A stretch of DNA of 64,000 nucleotides from Sinorhizobium meliloti (GCF_035610345.1 NZ_CP141212.1:2769001-2833000), one strand, 5' to 3'. Positions 27,944 to 37,414 are shown, counted from the first letter of the stretch. Numbers and translations: made by a program. Notes: generated from the letters alone by a model not told the origin.

Positions 27944-29097
27944 TGGGCATTCTCCGCCGATTGCGCGGCCTCGGGGGGCAGGACGATGAGCTCGGGCTTG
28001 ACCTTTACGCCCGGCCGGACGCGCATGAGACCGTTGACGACGATCGTCTCCTCCCCCGTCAAGCCACTGCGGATGACCCTGTAACCGTGGAGCCTGGGAC
28101 CAAGACGCACCGGTTTGGTTGCGACGCTGCCATCCTCGCCGACCGTGTAGACGATGCGTTCGTTCTGGTCGGCGGCGATTGCCTCGTCAGGCACCAGAAC
28201 CGCCCGGTAGGTGTTCGATCCCTCCACTTCTACGCGGCCGAACAGGCCGGGCTGCAGGATCAATTTGGGGTTTGCGAGGCGCGCGCGCACCCGCATCGTA
28301 CCCGTCTGGTTGTCGACCCGGTTCTCCGCGAAGTCGAGCTTGCCCTCGAACGGCGGCTCGTTGGCGTCGGCGATCGTGACCAGCACCGGGATGGAGCCCG
28401 CCCCCTCCTGCAAAGCGCTGCCGCGGTCCCGAGCCGTACGCGCATAGGAGAGCAGCCGGCGCTCGTCGACGTCGAAATAGAAATCGATCGGATCGAGCGA
28501 GACGATCGTCGTCAGCACCGTCTGGTCCGCTTGTACCAGATTGCCGGGGGAAATGAGACGCCGGTCGACGCGTCCGCTCAGCGGCGCCGTGATGGTCGTG
28601 TAATCCAGATCCAGCTTCGCGCGCTCGACGGCCGCCTCGGCGCCGCGCACATTCGCCTGGGCCGCGAGCAGCGCACGGCGGTCGTCGTCAAGCCTGGACA
28701 CCGAGAGCGTGCCCGATTCCGCGAGCGATTCCGTTCGCTTGAACGTGGTCTCCGCGAAGACAAGGGTCGATCGCGCAGCCTCGAGCGAGGCTTCCGCCTG
28801 GGAAAGGGCGGTGCGGAACGGCCGCTGATCTATGACGAAGAGCTTGTCGCCCTTCTTCACCATGGCGCCGTCGGTGAAGAAGACCTGATCGAGATAGCCG
28901 CCGACCCGTGCGCGGATCGCGACCTGGTCGACCGCTTCGAAGCGGCCGATGAATTCGTCGGCGTCGACAACATCGCGCACGACCGGTTTGGCGACGGTCA
29001 CCGTCGGCAACTGCGCATCCTGCGCGCCTGCCGGGACCGAGACGAGAAGGGAGACGAAAAAGCCGGCGATGGCCGGCAGACGCCACTTTCGCAACAT
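27940..29097 (-). CDS. RND efflux periplasmic adaptor subunit
   Basis: Membrane fusion protein of 385 residues (AcrA/MexA family). The signal peptide ends near AGAQ (about 25). The biotinyl-lipoyl half-motifs flank a coiled-coil hairpin: IRARVGGYLDQVFFTDGAMVKKGD and DYTTITAPLSGRVDRRLISPGNLV with the helical pair about 95-160 between. The beta-barrel and membrane-proximal domains follow. It is translated just before the pump gene. No lipobox Cys is evident, so it is probably soluble in the periplasm. Confidence 0.94.
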   Translation of the reverse strand: MLRKWRLPAIAGFFVSLLVSVPAGAQDAQLPTVTVAKPVVRDVVDADEFIGRFEAVDQVAIRARVGGYLDQVFFTDGAMVKKGDKLFVIDQRPFRTALSQAEASLEAARSTLVFAETTFKRTESLAESGTLSVSRLDDDRRALLAAQANVRGAEAAVERAKLDLDYTTITAPLSGRVDRRLISPGNLVQADQTVLTTIVSLDPIDFYFDVDERRLLSYARTARDRGSALQEGAGSIPVLVTIADANEPPFEGKLDFAENRVDNQTGTMRVRARLANPKLILQPGLFGRVEVEGSNTYRAVLVPDEAIAADQNERIVYTVGEDGSVATKPVRLGPRLHGYRVIRSGLTGEETIVVNGLMRVRPGVKVKPELIVLPPEAAQSAENAQ

Positions 29098-29547
29098 GCA
29101 CGCTCTCCAGATATCTGAACGTCAGATCGCCGGCACCGGGACTGCAATTGGTGCGGCGCCTTTGGATACCGGAGCGCCACAGCGACTCTGTGCGCCCGAC
29201 CGAGCTGCGACGCTATGGAACTCCGGCTGCATTACCTGCATGTTTCCCTTGATCGTTTTCGGTCAAAGGAAGACACATGCAGCAATCAAAATGCTGCAGC
29301 GACCTCTGCGCGTCTGCGGAACGCGCGGCGCTGTACGCCGGGATGAGGGAAAGTATGAGCGCCTCCGACCGCATCCCGTTTCAATTATTGGCATGGAAAC
29401 TTACGAATAGCGGCCGCGTGCGGTGCGGCTCTCATTTTGGTCGCTAACCTGCCACCATTTGGCGGGTCTGTCACCCTTGAAAAAAGGAGATCCGAACAGA
29501 GCGCCCGCATCCGGAAATGGATGCGCAGACGGAGGAAGCCCAGCCAC
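29098..29547. other. 450-bp intergenic region upstream of the RND genes
   Basis: No supportable gene. It holds an operator-like inverted repeat (29249-29266) and an imperfect palindrome (CAGCG and GCGCGT arms, about 29295-29335) that resembles dispersed palindromes common in Sinorhizobium. The RND promoter should be here. No regulator gene is adjacent. Confidence 0.45.
29249..29266. promoter_or_regulatory. Operator-like inverted repeat upstream of the RND genes
   Basis: TTGATCG-TTTT-CGGTCAA, an 18-base dyad with one mismatched pair, about 150 bp before the adaptor ATG. The form fits a dimeric repressor such as a TetR-type protein; no such gene is in the window. Confidence 0.35.
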
Positions 29548-30372
29548 TCAAACCCAGAATTGGGGGATCGTCTCAGCCAGGCGCGGGCCGATCCTGAGCG
29601 GCGCGATCTTTTCCGCCAACCCCGTCCGGTCCGAAATCTCGATCCCGACGCCACAGATGGTCGCCGGGCCGGATGCCGCTTCGAAGCGACCCTTGGGCAT
29701 CTTCGAGATGAAGCGGTTGAGCGGCTCTTCCTTGTCCATCCCCAAGGACGAGTCGTAGTCGCCGCACATGCCGGCATCGCTCATATAGCCGGTGCCACCG
29801 TTGAGTATCTGATGGTCCGCCGTCGGCACATGGGTGTGCGTGCCGACCACCAGGCTGGCACGCCCGTCGACGAAGTGGCCGAAGCATTGCTTCTCGCTCG
29901 TCGCCTCGGCGTGAAAATCGAAGACGACTGCATCGGCCTGCTCGCCGAGCGGGCAGGCGTCGAGGATCGCCTCGGCCGTCTTGAAGGGATCGTCGAGCTC
30001 GGGATGCATGAAGACGCGCCCCATGACATTGGCAACCAGAACGCGGGCGCCGTTTCGCGCGAAGAAGAGATTGGAACCGCGACCCGGCGTGCCGGCAGGA
30101 TAGTTTGCCGGCCGCAGGAACTGATCGTGCCGCTCGCAGAAGACCACCGCCTCCTTCTGATCCCAGACGTGATTGCCGGTGGTCACTACGTCGGCACCGG
30201 CGCTGATCGTCTCGAGAAAGATGTCTTCGGTGATGCCGAATCCGCCGGCAGCGTTCTCGCCATTGACGATGACGAAGTCGAGCTTGAGATCGCTCACGAG
30301 TCCCGGGAGGCGCTCCCAGACGGCCATGCGGCCCGTCTTGCCCACCATATCCCCCAGAAACAGAAGTCGCAT
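29548..30372 (-). CDS. YmdB-family metallophosphoesterase
   Basis: A 274-residue protein of the TIGR00282/YmdB group, whose Bacillus member has cyclic-nucleotide phosphodiesterase activity and affects RNA turnover. Metal-binding motifs are in order: FLGDMVGKTGR, VNGENAAGGFG, TGNHVWDQKE, VVGTHTHVPTAD and YMSDAGMCGDYDS. The ATG at 30372 gives MRLLFLGD; the 18-residue extension to 30426 is not family-like. It is cytoplasmic (no signal). The next gene upstream, the cyclo-ligase, lies about 116 bp away on the same strand, as in other Rhizobiales. Confidence 0.9.
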   Translation of the reverse strand: MRLLFLGDMVGKTGRMAVWERLPGLVSDLKLDFVIVNGENAAGGFGITEDIFLETISAGADVVTTGNHVWDQKEAVVFCERHDQFLRPANYPAGTPGRGSNLFFARNGARVLVANVMGRVFMHPELDDPFKTAEAILDACPLGEQADAVVFDFHAEATSEKQCFGHFVDGRASLVVGTHTHVPTADHQILNGGTGYMSDAGMCGDYDSSLGMDKEEPLNRFISKMPKGRFEAASGPATICGVGIEISDRTGLAEKIAPLRIGPRLAETIPQFWV

Positions 30373-30488
30373 GCCGTTCAATCCCGCTTGGACCAAGGCA
30401 ATCTGGATCGACTCCGATTCATGCACGTGGTCGGTTCAATGAATTTTAAGCAGGATGTGGCGGAATCCGCGCAAAATCCTCATCCCGC

Positions 30489-31061
30489 TCAGAAATGCCG
30501 AAAACCGCTCTCCGTCAATACGGCGTCCAGCGCCACGTCGTGCGGTTCAGCCGGCACTGATGCCACTTCCTGGCAGTCGAATGCAATCCCGATCAGGCGC
30601 GGCATGTGGCCTTTGCGGCGCAGCCGGTCGATCGCCCGATCATAATAGCCGGCGCCATAGCCGATCCGATGGCCCACGGCATCGAAGGCCGAGAGCGGTA
30701 CGAGCATGATGTCCGGATCGACTTCCGGCGCATCGGGGCCGGGGCCGGTGGTGCCGAAGCCGGTTTCGACGACCGCGATGCCGTCGAGCAGTTCCCGGAA
30801 AACGATGGCCTTGCTGTCCAGGATCACCGGCAGGCAGAGGCGCGCACCGCGATCCCTGAGCCGCACCATCAGCGGCCGGACGTCGGCCTCCGAGCGGATC
30901 GGCCAGAAGCCCGAGACGACGTGTCCGGGATCGAGCGCGATGACCTCGGCCGCATGATCGGCCATGGCAAGGCTCGCCTCGATACGCGCTTCCGCCGGCA
31001 TGGCATCGCGGAGCGCCAGGCGCTCCTTCCTCAAAGCTGCTTTCAGATCCTTGGGTGACAT
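30489..31061 (-). CDS. 5-formyltetrahydrofolate cyclo-ligase
   Basis: Converts 5-formyl-THF to 5,10-methenyl-THF with ATP, returning the storage form to the one-carbon pool. It has 190 residues. The N-terminal K-x-x-L-R-K-E motif (DLKAALRKERLALRDAM) and the C-terminal nucleotide-binding GYGAGYYDRAI are both present. In many proteobacteria this gene (ygfA/fau) sits in the zapA-ssrS-ygfA block; here the LysR gene and a divergent microprotein lie between it and zapA. Confidence 0.92.
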   Translation of the reverse strand: MSPKDLKAALRKERLALRDAMPAEARIEASLAMADHAAEVIALDPGHVVSGFWPIRSEADVRPLMVRLRDRGARLCLPVILDSKAIVFRELLDGIAVVETGFGTTGPGPDAPEVDPDIMLVPLSAFDAVGHRIGYGAGYYDRAIDRLRRKGHMPRLIGIAFDCQEVASVPAEPHDVALDAVLTESGFRHF

Positions 31062-31229
31062 CCAACCTTCCCCTGCGGGCCAATATTGCCGCGGTGATCA
31101 ACCTCAACGCCATGCCATAGCGCAAAACGACCCCGAAGCGGAACCATGCGGGCGCCGCTTTCGCAATACTTCGCGACTCGTGCGTGTGCCACAATGGCTT
31201 AGGGATGCCAATTCTCGAAGGAAGTTGCC

Positions 31230-31463
31230 TCAGAGCATCCAGTGCAGATGCCGGACTGCGTCACGGTGGCGCCGGTCTTCCTCGCATCCGAGGCGATACG
31301 TGGCGGGGATAGCGGCGTCTGCCAGAAGGTGCCGGTCGCCGCGGCGGCTCACCAGCGCCCATTGCGTGCGAAGCGAAAGCCACAGCCGCCAGCGCGCAAT
31401 GGCCGTCGCAAGTGGCGGGGAGGAGCTTCTGACGGGCTGTGCTGAGACGACCAGAACGGGCAT
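31230..31463 (-). CDS. Small basic protein, possibly DUF1127-like
   Basis: A 77-residue open frame rich in Arg and Trp, divergent from the LysR gene. GAGG lies about 8 bases before the ATG at 31463. The part from about 24 on (ARWRLWLSLRTQ, then RHLLADAAI) has the spacing of DUF1127 proteins (W-x-x-R...L-x-D-x-G-I), small proteins common in rhizobia and often next to LysR genes. The match is weak and the frame lies in GC-rich DNA, so it may be chance. Confidence 0.45.
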   Translation of the reverse strand: MPVLVVSAQPVRSSSPPLATAIARWRLWLSLRTQWALVSRRGDRHLLADAAIPATYRLGCEEDRRHRDAVRHLHWML

Positions 31464-31510
31464 GGCGAGGACCTCGGAAGGATGGCGACAGGTCCATCTT
31501 TGCGCCGTCC

Positions 31511-31524
31511 TTGACATGTGACAA
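31511..31524. promoter_or_regulatory. Imperfect palindrome upstream of the LysR gene
   Basis: TTGACATGTGACAA lies between the divergent small ORF and the LysR gene, where a LysR-type regulator usually binds. Only position and symmetry support this. Confidence 0.3.
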
Positions 31525-31570
31525 ATGAATTGCAACCATGCCTGTCATCAGCGTTTCTTATGGCAACGAC

Positions 31571-32503
31571 ATGACAGCACCGCTCGACAGCGACCTGCTC
31601 AGAACCTTCCTCGCGGTGGCCGACACCGGCAATGTCACACGCGCTGCCGACCTTGTGCGGCGAACCCAATCGGCCGTCAGCATGCAGATCCGCAGGCTTG
31701 AGGATCTCATCGGATCCGCGCTCTTCGAACGCCATTCGCGTGGCGTGATACTGACCGGTGAAGGCCGGCGCCTTGTCGACAATGCACGCCGTATCGTTAC
31801 CCTTCTCGACGATACGGCTGCGGCGATGCGCTCACCGGCGCTCGACGGGTCCGTCCGGATCGGGATTTCCGAGGAATATGTCAACTCCACCCTGCCGAAG
31901 GCGCTCGGCGCTTTCGCGGCCATTCATCCCGGCGTCGAAGTGACGGTGCGTCAGGAAACCTCCATGGCCAACTCGGCAGCGCTCGCGGCCGGAGAACTCG
32001 ACATCGCCGTCGTCTTCGAGCCGGGCGGACGAACCCGCAGCGAGGTTCTGATGGTAAACCCAACCGTTTGGGCGACCTCCGAGCAGCATGGTACCCATTT
32101 GCGGCAGCCCCTGCCGATCGCGACCTATACCTATGCGGAAGGCGGCTGGTGCGACGACCTGGCCCTGCGCAGCCTGACGACCCGGAATATCGAGAACCGC
32201 GTCGCCTATGTGAGCCGCACGAGCGGCGGGCTCATCGCCGCCGTCGTTTCAGGCCTCGCCATTGCGCCCCTGTCGCGAAGCACCATACCGCCCGGCTGCC
32301 GCGAGCTTACCGAGGCGGATGGCTTCGGCATCATCGATATGTCGAATGTCGTGCTGCGGACGAGACGCGGGAACCGGTCGCCGACGGTGGAGGCGATGGC
32401 GGATGCAATCCGCCGCGCGTTCCGGGCACCGAGCGAGAAGGAAAGGGAAGAAGTGCGATCCACGACGACCGATGGAGAGTTTACGATCCCGGGTACCTAC
32501 TAG
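31571..32503 (+). CDS. LysR-type transcriptional regulator
   Basis: A 310-residue LTTR from the ATG at 31571; an ATG at 31538 would add 11 residues and cannot be excluded, since neither has a clear ribosome site. The winged helix-turn-helix spans about 5-65 (LLRTFLAVADTGNVTRAADLVRRTQSAVS is the DNA-recognition part) and the LysR substrate domain runs from about 90 (GSVRIGISEEYVN). The effector is unknown. It is the only plus-strand gene between the cyclo-ligase and zapA, so it was probably inserted into that block. Confidence 0.9.
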   Translation: MTAPLDSDLLRTFLAVADTGNVTRAADLVRRTQSAVSMQIRRLEDLIGSALFERHSRGVILTGEGRRLVDNARRIVTLLDDTAAAMRSPALDGSVRIGISEEYVNSTLPKALGAFAAIHPGVEVTVRQETSMANSAALAAGELDIAVVFEPGGRTRSEVLMVNPTVWATSEQHGTHLRQPLPIATYTYAEGGWCDDLALRSLTTRNIENRVAYVSRTSGGLIAAVVSGLAIAPLSRSTIPPGCRELTEADGFGIIDMSNVVLRTRRGNRSPTVEAMADAIRRAFRAPSEKEREEVRSTTTDGEFTIPGTY

Positions 32504-32524
32504 GTAGGTGGGCACCGTATGCCC

Positions 32525-32690
32525 GGACCCACGGGTCCGGCCAGGGACAGTTCCCTTGAGATCGTGTATGGCCCCGGGGATTGTGGTTCCTGTCGGGAAG
32601 CGCAGATCGCCCGGCAGATATAGAGCGTCCCGGGGCTTTTCACCAGAGCCGGATGCCGTGGAGCTGCATAATTTCTGCGAAATCGCAGGC
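32525..32690 (-). ncRNA. Candidate 6S RNA locus downstream of zapA
   Basis: The gap between the zapA stop and the LysR stop is GC-rich and highly structured. Read on the minus strand, a terminal hairpin forms from GCCCCGGG (about 32629-32636) with CCCGGGGC (about 32571-32578), with an inner CTG-C-CGGG/CCCG-A-CAG stem. A GGGA-ACTG-TCCC hairpin lies on the 3' side and TCCGGCC/GGCCGGA could close the whole. This general shape and the zapA-side location fit 6S RNA, which in many proteobacteria lies between zapA and the cyclo-ligase gene. A CTATAT box at about 32618 could also indicate a different start. Ends are approximate and identity is inferred. Confidence 0.4.
32528..32545. repeat. Strong GC-rich inverted repeat
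   Basis: CCGGACCC and its complement around two central bases, near the LysR 3' end. It could terminate the LysR transcript, or be the 3' hairpin of the minus-strand RNA candidate. Confidence 0.4.
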
Positions 32691-32695
32691 CGGAC

Positions 32696-33073
32696 TCAAT
32701 TTGTCGGGGGAGTCGGCCGCCCGTTGAGCTTGGCGGCAATGTCCTGAATCTGCGCCGTCACTTCACCGAGCGCCGAGGCAAGCGCCTCCTCGCTTCTCGT
32801 GTGATCCGAAAGTGCGGTGTCGCGGCCTCTCTTCAGATCGTCCACTTCGGCCTCGATACTCTTCAGCCGGCGATTGACCTCGCTCAACTCGTCCATGACC
32901 ATGATGCCTGCCATGACGGTGATCCTGAGGTCGCCTATTTCGCCGAACTGGGCCTTCAGATGGCCGACATACTGGTCGAACCTGGTCGCGAGGTCGCCGA
33001 GGTGCTCTTCCTGCCCTTCCTCGCAGGCCATGCGATAGGCCTTGCCGTCGATCGTTACCGTCACCTGCGCCAT
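32696..33073 (-). CDS. zapA: Cell division protein ZapA
   Basis: A 125-residue FtsZ-ring associated protein. The N-terminal beta part is MAQVTVTIDGKAYRMACEEGQEEHL and is followed by a conserved helix (LATRFDQYVGHLKAQFGEIGDLR, ITVMAGIMVMDEL) and a C-terminal coiled coil (EVNRRLKSIEAEVDDLKRGRD), longer than the E. coli protein. It promotes FtsZ filament bundling. The DUF4164 gene lies 12 bp upstream on the same strand, a pairing seen in Rhizobiales. Confidence 0.92.
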   Translation of the reverse strand: MAQVTVTIDGKAYRMACEEGQEEHLGDLATRFDQYVGHLKAQFGEIGDLRITVMAGIMVMDELSEVNRRLKSIEAEVDDLKRGRDTALSDHTRSEEALASALGEVTAQIQDIAAKLNGRPTPPTN

Positions 33074-33085
33074 ACGTTCAGAACC

Positions 33086-33355
33086 TCAGCGATCCAACAC
33101 CGCGCGAATGGTCTCCATCGCCGTCACGAGACGACGGGATACCTCGCGATTGACCTCTTCCAACCGGTTGGCGCGGAATTGGGATTGGTCGAGTTCCTGT
33201 GCCAGGCGAGACCGGTCCTCATTGACCCGCCTGACCTCGCCTTCGAACTCGCTCACATCCTTTTCCTTGTCGAAGCGGCCGTCGATCGCGATTTCAAGTG
33301 ACTGAACCGCGTTGCGCAACTCGTCGATCGCCGCCTTGACCGTCTTTGCCGGCAT
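33086..33355 (-). CDS. DUF4164 small coiled-coil protein
   Basis: An 89-residue mostly helical protein with heptads throughout (AAIDELRNAVQSLEIAIDGRF, VRRVNEDRSRLAQELDQSQF). It is a typical DUF4164 neighbour of zapA in Rhizobiales, and a role at the division ring is possible but unproven. The start is the ATG at 33355; the 31-residue extension to 33448 is Pro/Gly-rich and not family-like. Confidence 0.8.
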   Translation of the reverse strand: MPAKTVKAAIDELRNAVQSLEIAIDGRFDKEKDVSEFEGEVRRVNEDRSRLAQELDQSQFRANRLEEVNREVSRRLVTAMETIRAVLDR

Positions 33356-33755
33356 GTCTTCCGATACCTCTCTAGGGGGAGCGGCTTCGCCCTGCCCTAA
33401 AACAAAGTGCGGAGCGCTTGCACCTTGCCTGGACGGGCCTCGCTCCAAGGCCGAATCGTAGAGCTTTCATCACTTCGGCCCTTTTCTTTTTAAACCTATT
33501 ACGCAAGTCTCAACAATGCCAAGCGCGGCATTGAACTGCGGAAGCTGTGGATGGTCGATTTCGCCTCCCGAACCGGCCACCGGCCGGCGGCGTTCCTGCC
33601 GTTCGAGAGGCACCGCGCGGGGGCCGCCGCATTTGGTCGCGGAGGGCCCGTATTTATTGACTCGGCTCACGCACCTGCTATGTGTCTGCCGCTTCTCATG
33701 CGGTCTTTGGAGGATAGAGACCGTCCCCTGACCACCGAACGCAAACGGAACAGTC
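33356..33755. other. Divergent intergenic region DUF4164/tkt
   Basis: 400 bases without a supportable gene. A good promoter for tkt lies at 33656-33683. A GC-rich inverted segment (GGCCACCGGCC) is near 33575. Frames here overlap neighbours or have poor coding character. Confidence 0.4.
33656..33683 (+). promoter_or_regulatory. Sigma-70-type promoter of tkt
   Basis: -35 ATTGAC (33656-33661), 16-bp spacer, -10 CTATGT (33678-33683), close to the rhizobial CTTGAC-N17-CTATAT, about 70 bp before the tkt ATG. Confidence 0.6.
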
Positions 33756-35738
33756 ATGATCTCTCGCGAAAAACACGACCGGATGGCGAATGCAATCCGC
33801 TTCCTCTCCATGGACGCCGTCGAGAAGGCAAATTCCGGCCACCCCGGCCTCCCGATGGGCGCCGCCGATATCGCAACAGTGCTGTTCACCCGCTATCTGA
33901 GCTTCGACCCTAAAAACCCCGCCTGGCCGAACCGCGACCGCTTCGTCCTGTCGGCCGGCCATGGGTCCATGCTGCTCTATTCGCTGCTCTACCTCACGGG
34001 CTACGACGACATCACCATCGACGAGATCAAGAACTTCCGCCAGCTGGGTTCGCGCACGGCGGGCCATCCGGAATACGGCCACGCCGCCGGCATCGAGACG
34101 ACCACCGGTCCGCTCGGCCAGGGCATCGCCAATTCCGTCGGCATGGCGATCGCCGAGCGCAAGCTGCGCGAGGAGTTCGGCAGCGAGTTGATGGAGCATT
34201 ATACCTATGTGCTCGCCGGCGACGGCTGCCTGATGGAAGGCATCAGTCAGGAAGCGATCGCGCTTGCCGGCCACCTGAAGCTCAACAAGCTGATCGTCTT
34301 TTGGGACGACAACAACATCTCGATCGACGGTCCGATTTCCATTGCCGACTCGACCGACCAGCACGCCCGCTTCCGCGCCAGCAAATGGCACACGATCGCC
34401 GTCGACGGCCATGATCCCGAAGCGATCGCCGCCGCGATCGAGGAAGCCCAGAAGTCCGACAAACCGACCATGATCGCCTGCAAGACCGTGATCGGCTTCG
34501 GTGCGCCGAACAAGGCCGGTACGCACAAGGTCCACGGCTCCCCGCTCGGCGCCGAGGAAATCGCCGCCACCCGCAAGGCGCTCGGCTGGGAAGCCGAAGC
34601 GTTCACGGTTCCCTCCGACGTGCTCGACGCCTGGCGCATCGCAGGCCTGCGGTCGGCCAAGGCGCGCAAGGAATGGGAAGAGCGGCTCGAAGCCGCAGAG
34701 GCGGAGAAGAAGGCGCAGTTCGTCCGCCGCTTCTCCGGCGAGCTCGAAGGCAGCCTCGCCTCGGCGATCGGCGCCTACAAGCAGAAGCTTGCCGAGACCA
34801 AGCCCTCGCCGGCGACGCGAAAGGCTTCGGAGGATGCGCTGGAAGTCATCAACGGCGTACTTGCCGAGACGATCGGCGGCTCCGCCGACCTGACCGGCTC
34901 CAACAATACCAAGACGAGCCAGACACACTCCATCACCCCGGACGATTTCTCCGGCCGCTATATCCACTACGGCGTGCGCGAGCACGGCATGGCGGCCGCA
35001 ATGAACGGCATGGCGCTGCATGGCGGCCTCATCCCCTATTCCGGTGGCTTCCTGATCTTCTCGGATTACTGCCGTCCGTCGATCCGCCTTGCCGCGCTCA
35101 TGGGCATCCGCGTCATCCACGTGCTCACGCATGATTCCATCGGTCTGGGCGAGGACGGGCCGACCCACCAGCCGGTCGAGCACATGGCCGCGCTTCGGGC
35201 CATCCCCAACCTTCTGATGTTCCGCCCCGCGGATGCGACGGAGACCGCCGAATGCTGGCAGCTTGCCCTGGAAAACCGCAAGCGCCCCTCCGGTCTTGCG
35301 CTCACCCGCCAGAACCTGATGGCGGTGCGCACGGAATATGAGGAGCAGAACCTCTGCGCCCGCGGCGCCTACGACCTGATCTCCGCAAGCGATGCGCAGG
35401 TGACGATCTTCGCCACCGGCTCGGAAGTCGAGATCGCCGTCAAGGCCTGCCAGACGCTGACCGCCAAGGGCATTGCGACGCGCGTCGTCTCCGTCCCCTG
35501 CTTCGAGCTTTTCGCCGAGCAGAGCGAAGACTACCAGCAGGCAATCATCGGCACGTCGCCGGTCAAGATTGCCGTCGAAGCCGGCATCCGCCAGGGCTGG
35601 GACCACTTCATCGGCAATGACGGCATCTTCATCGGCATGTCGAGCTTCGGTGCTTCGGGCCCCTACAAGGATCTCTACAAGCACTTCGGCATTACGCCGG
35701 AAGTCGTGGTTGCGTCCGCCGAAGCCAAGCTGTCCTGA
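33756..35738 (+). CDS. tkt: Transketolase
   Basis: Thiamine-diphosphate enzyme of the pentose phosphate pathway moving two-carbon units between sugar phosphates. It has 660 residues, the normal length. Landmarks are [19 protein letters not shown] near 24-42, the TPP/metal motif GDGCLMEG near 154 and the pyrimidine domain with [15 protein letters not shown] near 405-420; the C-terminal domain completes the three-domain form. It heads a group tkt-gap-pgk-fbaB resembling the cbb gene order of other alphaproteobacteria, although no RuBisCO gene is present here. Confidence 0.96.
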   Translation: MISREKHDRMANAIRFLSMDAVEKANSGHPGLPMGAADIATVLFTRYLSFDPKNPAWPNRDRFVLSAGHGSMLLYSLLYLTGYDDITIDEIKNFRQLGSRTAGHPEYGHAAGIETTTGPLGQGIANSVGMAIAERKLREEFGSELMEHYTYVLAGDGCLMEGISQEAIALAGHLKLNKLIVFWDDNNISIDGPISIADSTDQHARFRASKWHTIAVDGHDPEAIAAAIEEAQKSDKPTMIACKTVIGFGAPNKAGTHKVHGSPLGAEEIAATRKALGWEAEAFTVPSDVLDAWRIAGLRSAKARKEWEERLEAAEAEKKAQFVRRFSGELEGSLASAIGAYKQKLAETKPSPATRKASEDALEVINGVLAETIGGSADLTGSNNTKTSQTHSITPDDFSGRYIHYGVREHGMAAAMNGMALHGGLIPYSGGFLIFSDYCRPSIRLAALMGIRVIHVLTHDSIGLGEDGPTHQPVEHMAALRAIPNLLMFRPADATETAECWQLALENRKRPSGLALTRQNLMAVRTEYEEQNLCARGAYDLISASDAQVTIFATGSEVEIAVKACQTLTAKGIATRVVSVPCFELFAEQSEDYQQAIIGTSPVKIAVEAGIRQGWDHFIGNDGIFIGMSSFGASGPYKDLYKHFGITPEVVVASAEAKLS

Positions 35739-35807
35739 TCAAGCCAGGAGGACATTCCCCGATGCCCTCCTTTCCACCCCACGCATTCTGACAGGGAGAG
35801 ACCCGAT

Positions 35808-36818
35808 ATGACAGTGAAAGTCGCCATTAACGGTTTTGGCCGCATCGGCCGTAACGTTCTCCGCGCCATCGTCGAATCCGGCCGCACCGACATTGAAGTC
35901 GTTGCCATCAACGACCTCGGTCCGGTCGAGACCAATGCTCACCTGCTGCGCTTCGATTCCATCCACGGCCGCTTCCCGGCCGACGTGAAGGTCGACGGCG
36001 ACGCGATCGTCATCAACAACGGCAAGCCGATCAAGGTGACCGCGATCCGCAATCCGGCGGAACTGCCGCACAAGGAACTCGGCGTCGACATCGCGATGGA
36101 GTGCACCGGCATCTTCACCGCCCGTGACAAGGCAGCCGCTCACCTGGAAGCCGGCGCCAAGCGCGTCATCGTCTCGGCCCCGGCCGACGGTGCGGACCTG
36201 ACCGTCGTCTACGGCGTCAACCACGACAAGCTGACGAAGGATCATCTCGTCATCTCCAACGCATCCTGCACGACCAACTGCCTGGTACCGGTCGCCAAGG
36301 TGCTGCACGATGCCATCGGCATCGATCACGGCATGATGACCACGATCCACTCCTACACCAACGACCAGCCGTCGCTCGACCAGATGCACAAGGATCTCTA
36401 CCGCGCCCGCGCCGCGGCGCTGTCGATGATCCCGACCTCCACGGGTGCGGCCAAGGCGGTCGGCCTCGTTCTGCCGGAGCTCAAGGGCAAGCTCGACGGT
36501 ATCTCGGTGCGCGTGCCGACCCCGAACGTCTCGGTGGTCGACCTGAAATTCGTCGCCAAGCGCGAGACGACCAAGGAAGAGATCAACGCCGCCATCAAGG
36601 CTGCCGCCGATGGCCCGCTCAAGGGCGTTCTCGGCTACACGCTTCAGCCGAACGTCTCGGTCGACTTCAACCACGACCCGCATTCCTCGGTCTTCCACAT
36701 GGACCAGACCAAGGTGATGGAAGGCAAGTTCGTGTCGATCCTGTCCTGGTACGACAATGAATGGGGCTTCTCGAACCGCATGGCGGATACGGCGGTTGCC
36801 CTGAGCAAGCTCCTCTAA
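35808..36818 (+). CDS. gap: Glyceraldehyde-3-phosphate dehydrogenase
   Basis: Type I NAD-dependent GAPDH, 336 residues: Rossmann motif [14 protein letters not shown] at the N-terminus, catalytic Cys154 in [10 protein letters not shown] with its His in the following SYTNDQ region, and the C-terminal [12 protein letters not shown]. The aspartate after the second strand (AINDLG) favours NAD over NADP. It lies 70 bp after tkt with a GGGAGAG ribosome site, so cotranscription is likely. Confidence 0.97.
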   Translation: MTVKVAINGFGRIGRNVLRAIVESGRTDIEVVAINDLGPVETNAHLLRFDSIHGRFPADVKVDGDAIVINNGKPIKVTAIRNPAELPHKELGVDIAMECTGIFTARDKAAAHLEAGAKRVIVSAPADGADLTVVYGVNHDKLTKDHLVISNASCTTNCLVPVAKVLHDAIGIDHGMMTTIHSYTNDQPSLDQMHKDLYRARAAALSMIPTSTGAAKAVGLVLPELKGKLDGISVRVPTPNVSVVDLKFVAKRETTKEEINAAIKAAADGPLKGVLGYTLQPNVSVDFNHDPHSSVFHMDQTKVMEGKFVSILSWYDNEWGFSNRMADTAVALSKLL

Positions 36819-36823
36819 GACCG

Positions 36824-37414
36824 ATGTTCCGGGCCCTTTCCTCAACGACGGTGCGCTGGCGACCGCTCGAAGGGGAAGGGCTCGAACATCTGACGCTCAG
36901 GACTTTCGACACATCGCTCGGCGCGGCCATCCGCGCCGAAAGCGTTCTCATCGGCGAACGCGGCGCAACGGCCTATGGCGTCCGCTACCGGATCGACTGC
37001 GATGCCGCCTGGCGCGTCTTTTCCTTTCTCATAGAGACGACCCAAGGGCTGAGGCTGCACCTCATGTCCGATGGGCACGGCCATTGGCGCAAAGCAGACG
37101 GAACGGCCTTGCCGCAATTCGACGGTTGCGTCGATATCGACCTCGCCGGCACGCCCTTCACGAATACGCTGCCGATCCGCCGCCTGGGCCTCACCCGGCA
37201 ATCCGGCACCGCCAGGCTCGACATGCTTTACGTGCCCTTCGACAGCTTCGAACCGACCGTCGACGGTCAGCATTACACCTGCCTCGACGACGGCAAGCTC
37301 TACCGTTACGAGGCGGCGGACGGCAGCTTCACGGCGGACCTGCCAGTGGACGAGGATGGCCTCGTCATCGACTACCCTACCCTATTCCAAAGACTATCAC
37401 CGGAGACCATCTGA
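36824..37414 (+). CDS. Putative glycolipid-binding family protein (DUF1089-like)
   Basis: A 196-residue soluble protein. Its layout ([24 protein letters not shown] at the start, [20 protein letters not shown], then a C-terminal [12 protein letters not shown] and YVPFDSF) matches the 'putative glycolipid-binding' family, whose real ligand is not known. The start ATG at 36824 is 5 bp after the gap stop, and its TGA overlaps the pgk ATG (TGATG), so it is translationally coupled to pgk. The placement inside a glycolytic operon is unusual and recurs in related rhizobia. Confidence 0.75.
   Translation: MFRALSSTTVRWRPLEGEGLEHLTLRTFDTSLGAAIRAESVLIGERGATAYGVRYRIDCDAAWRVFSFLIETTQGLRLHLMSDGHGHWRKADGTALPQFDGCVDIDLAGTPFTNTLPIRRLGLTRQSGTARLDMLYVPFDSFEPTVDGQHYTCLDDGKLYRYEAADGSFTADLPVDEDGLVIDYPTLFQRLSPETI

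Noticed and set aside
33696..35684. A 662-codon minus-strand open frame
   Set aside because: Exact antisense of transketolase; low-complexity Arg/Asp/Gly product with no motif.
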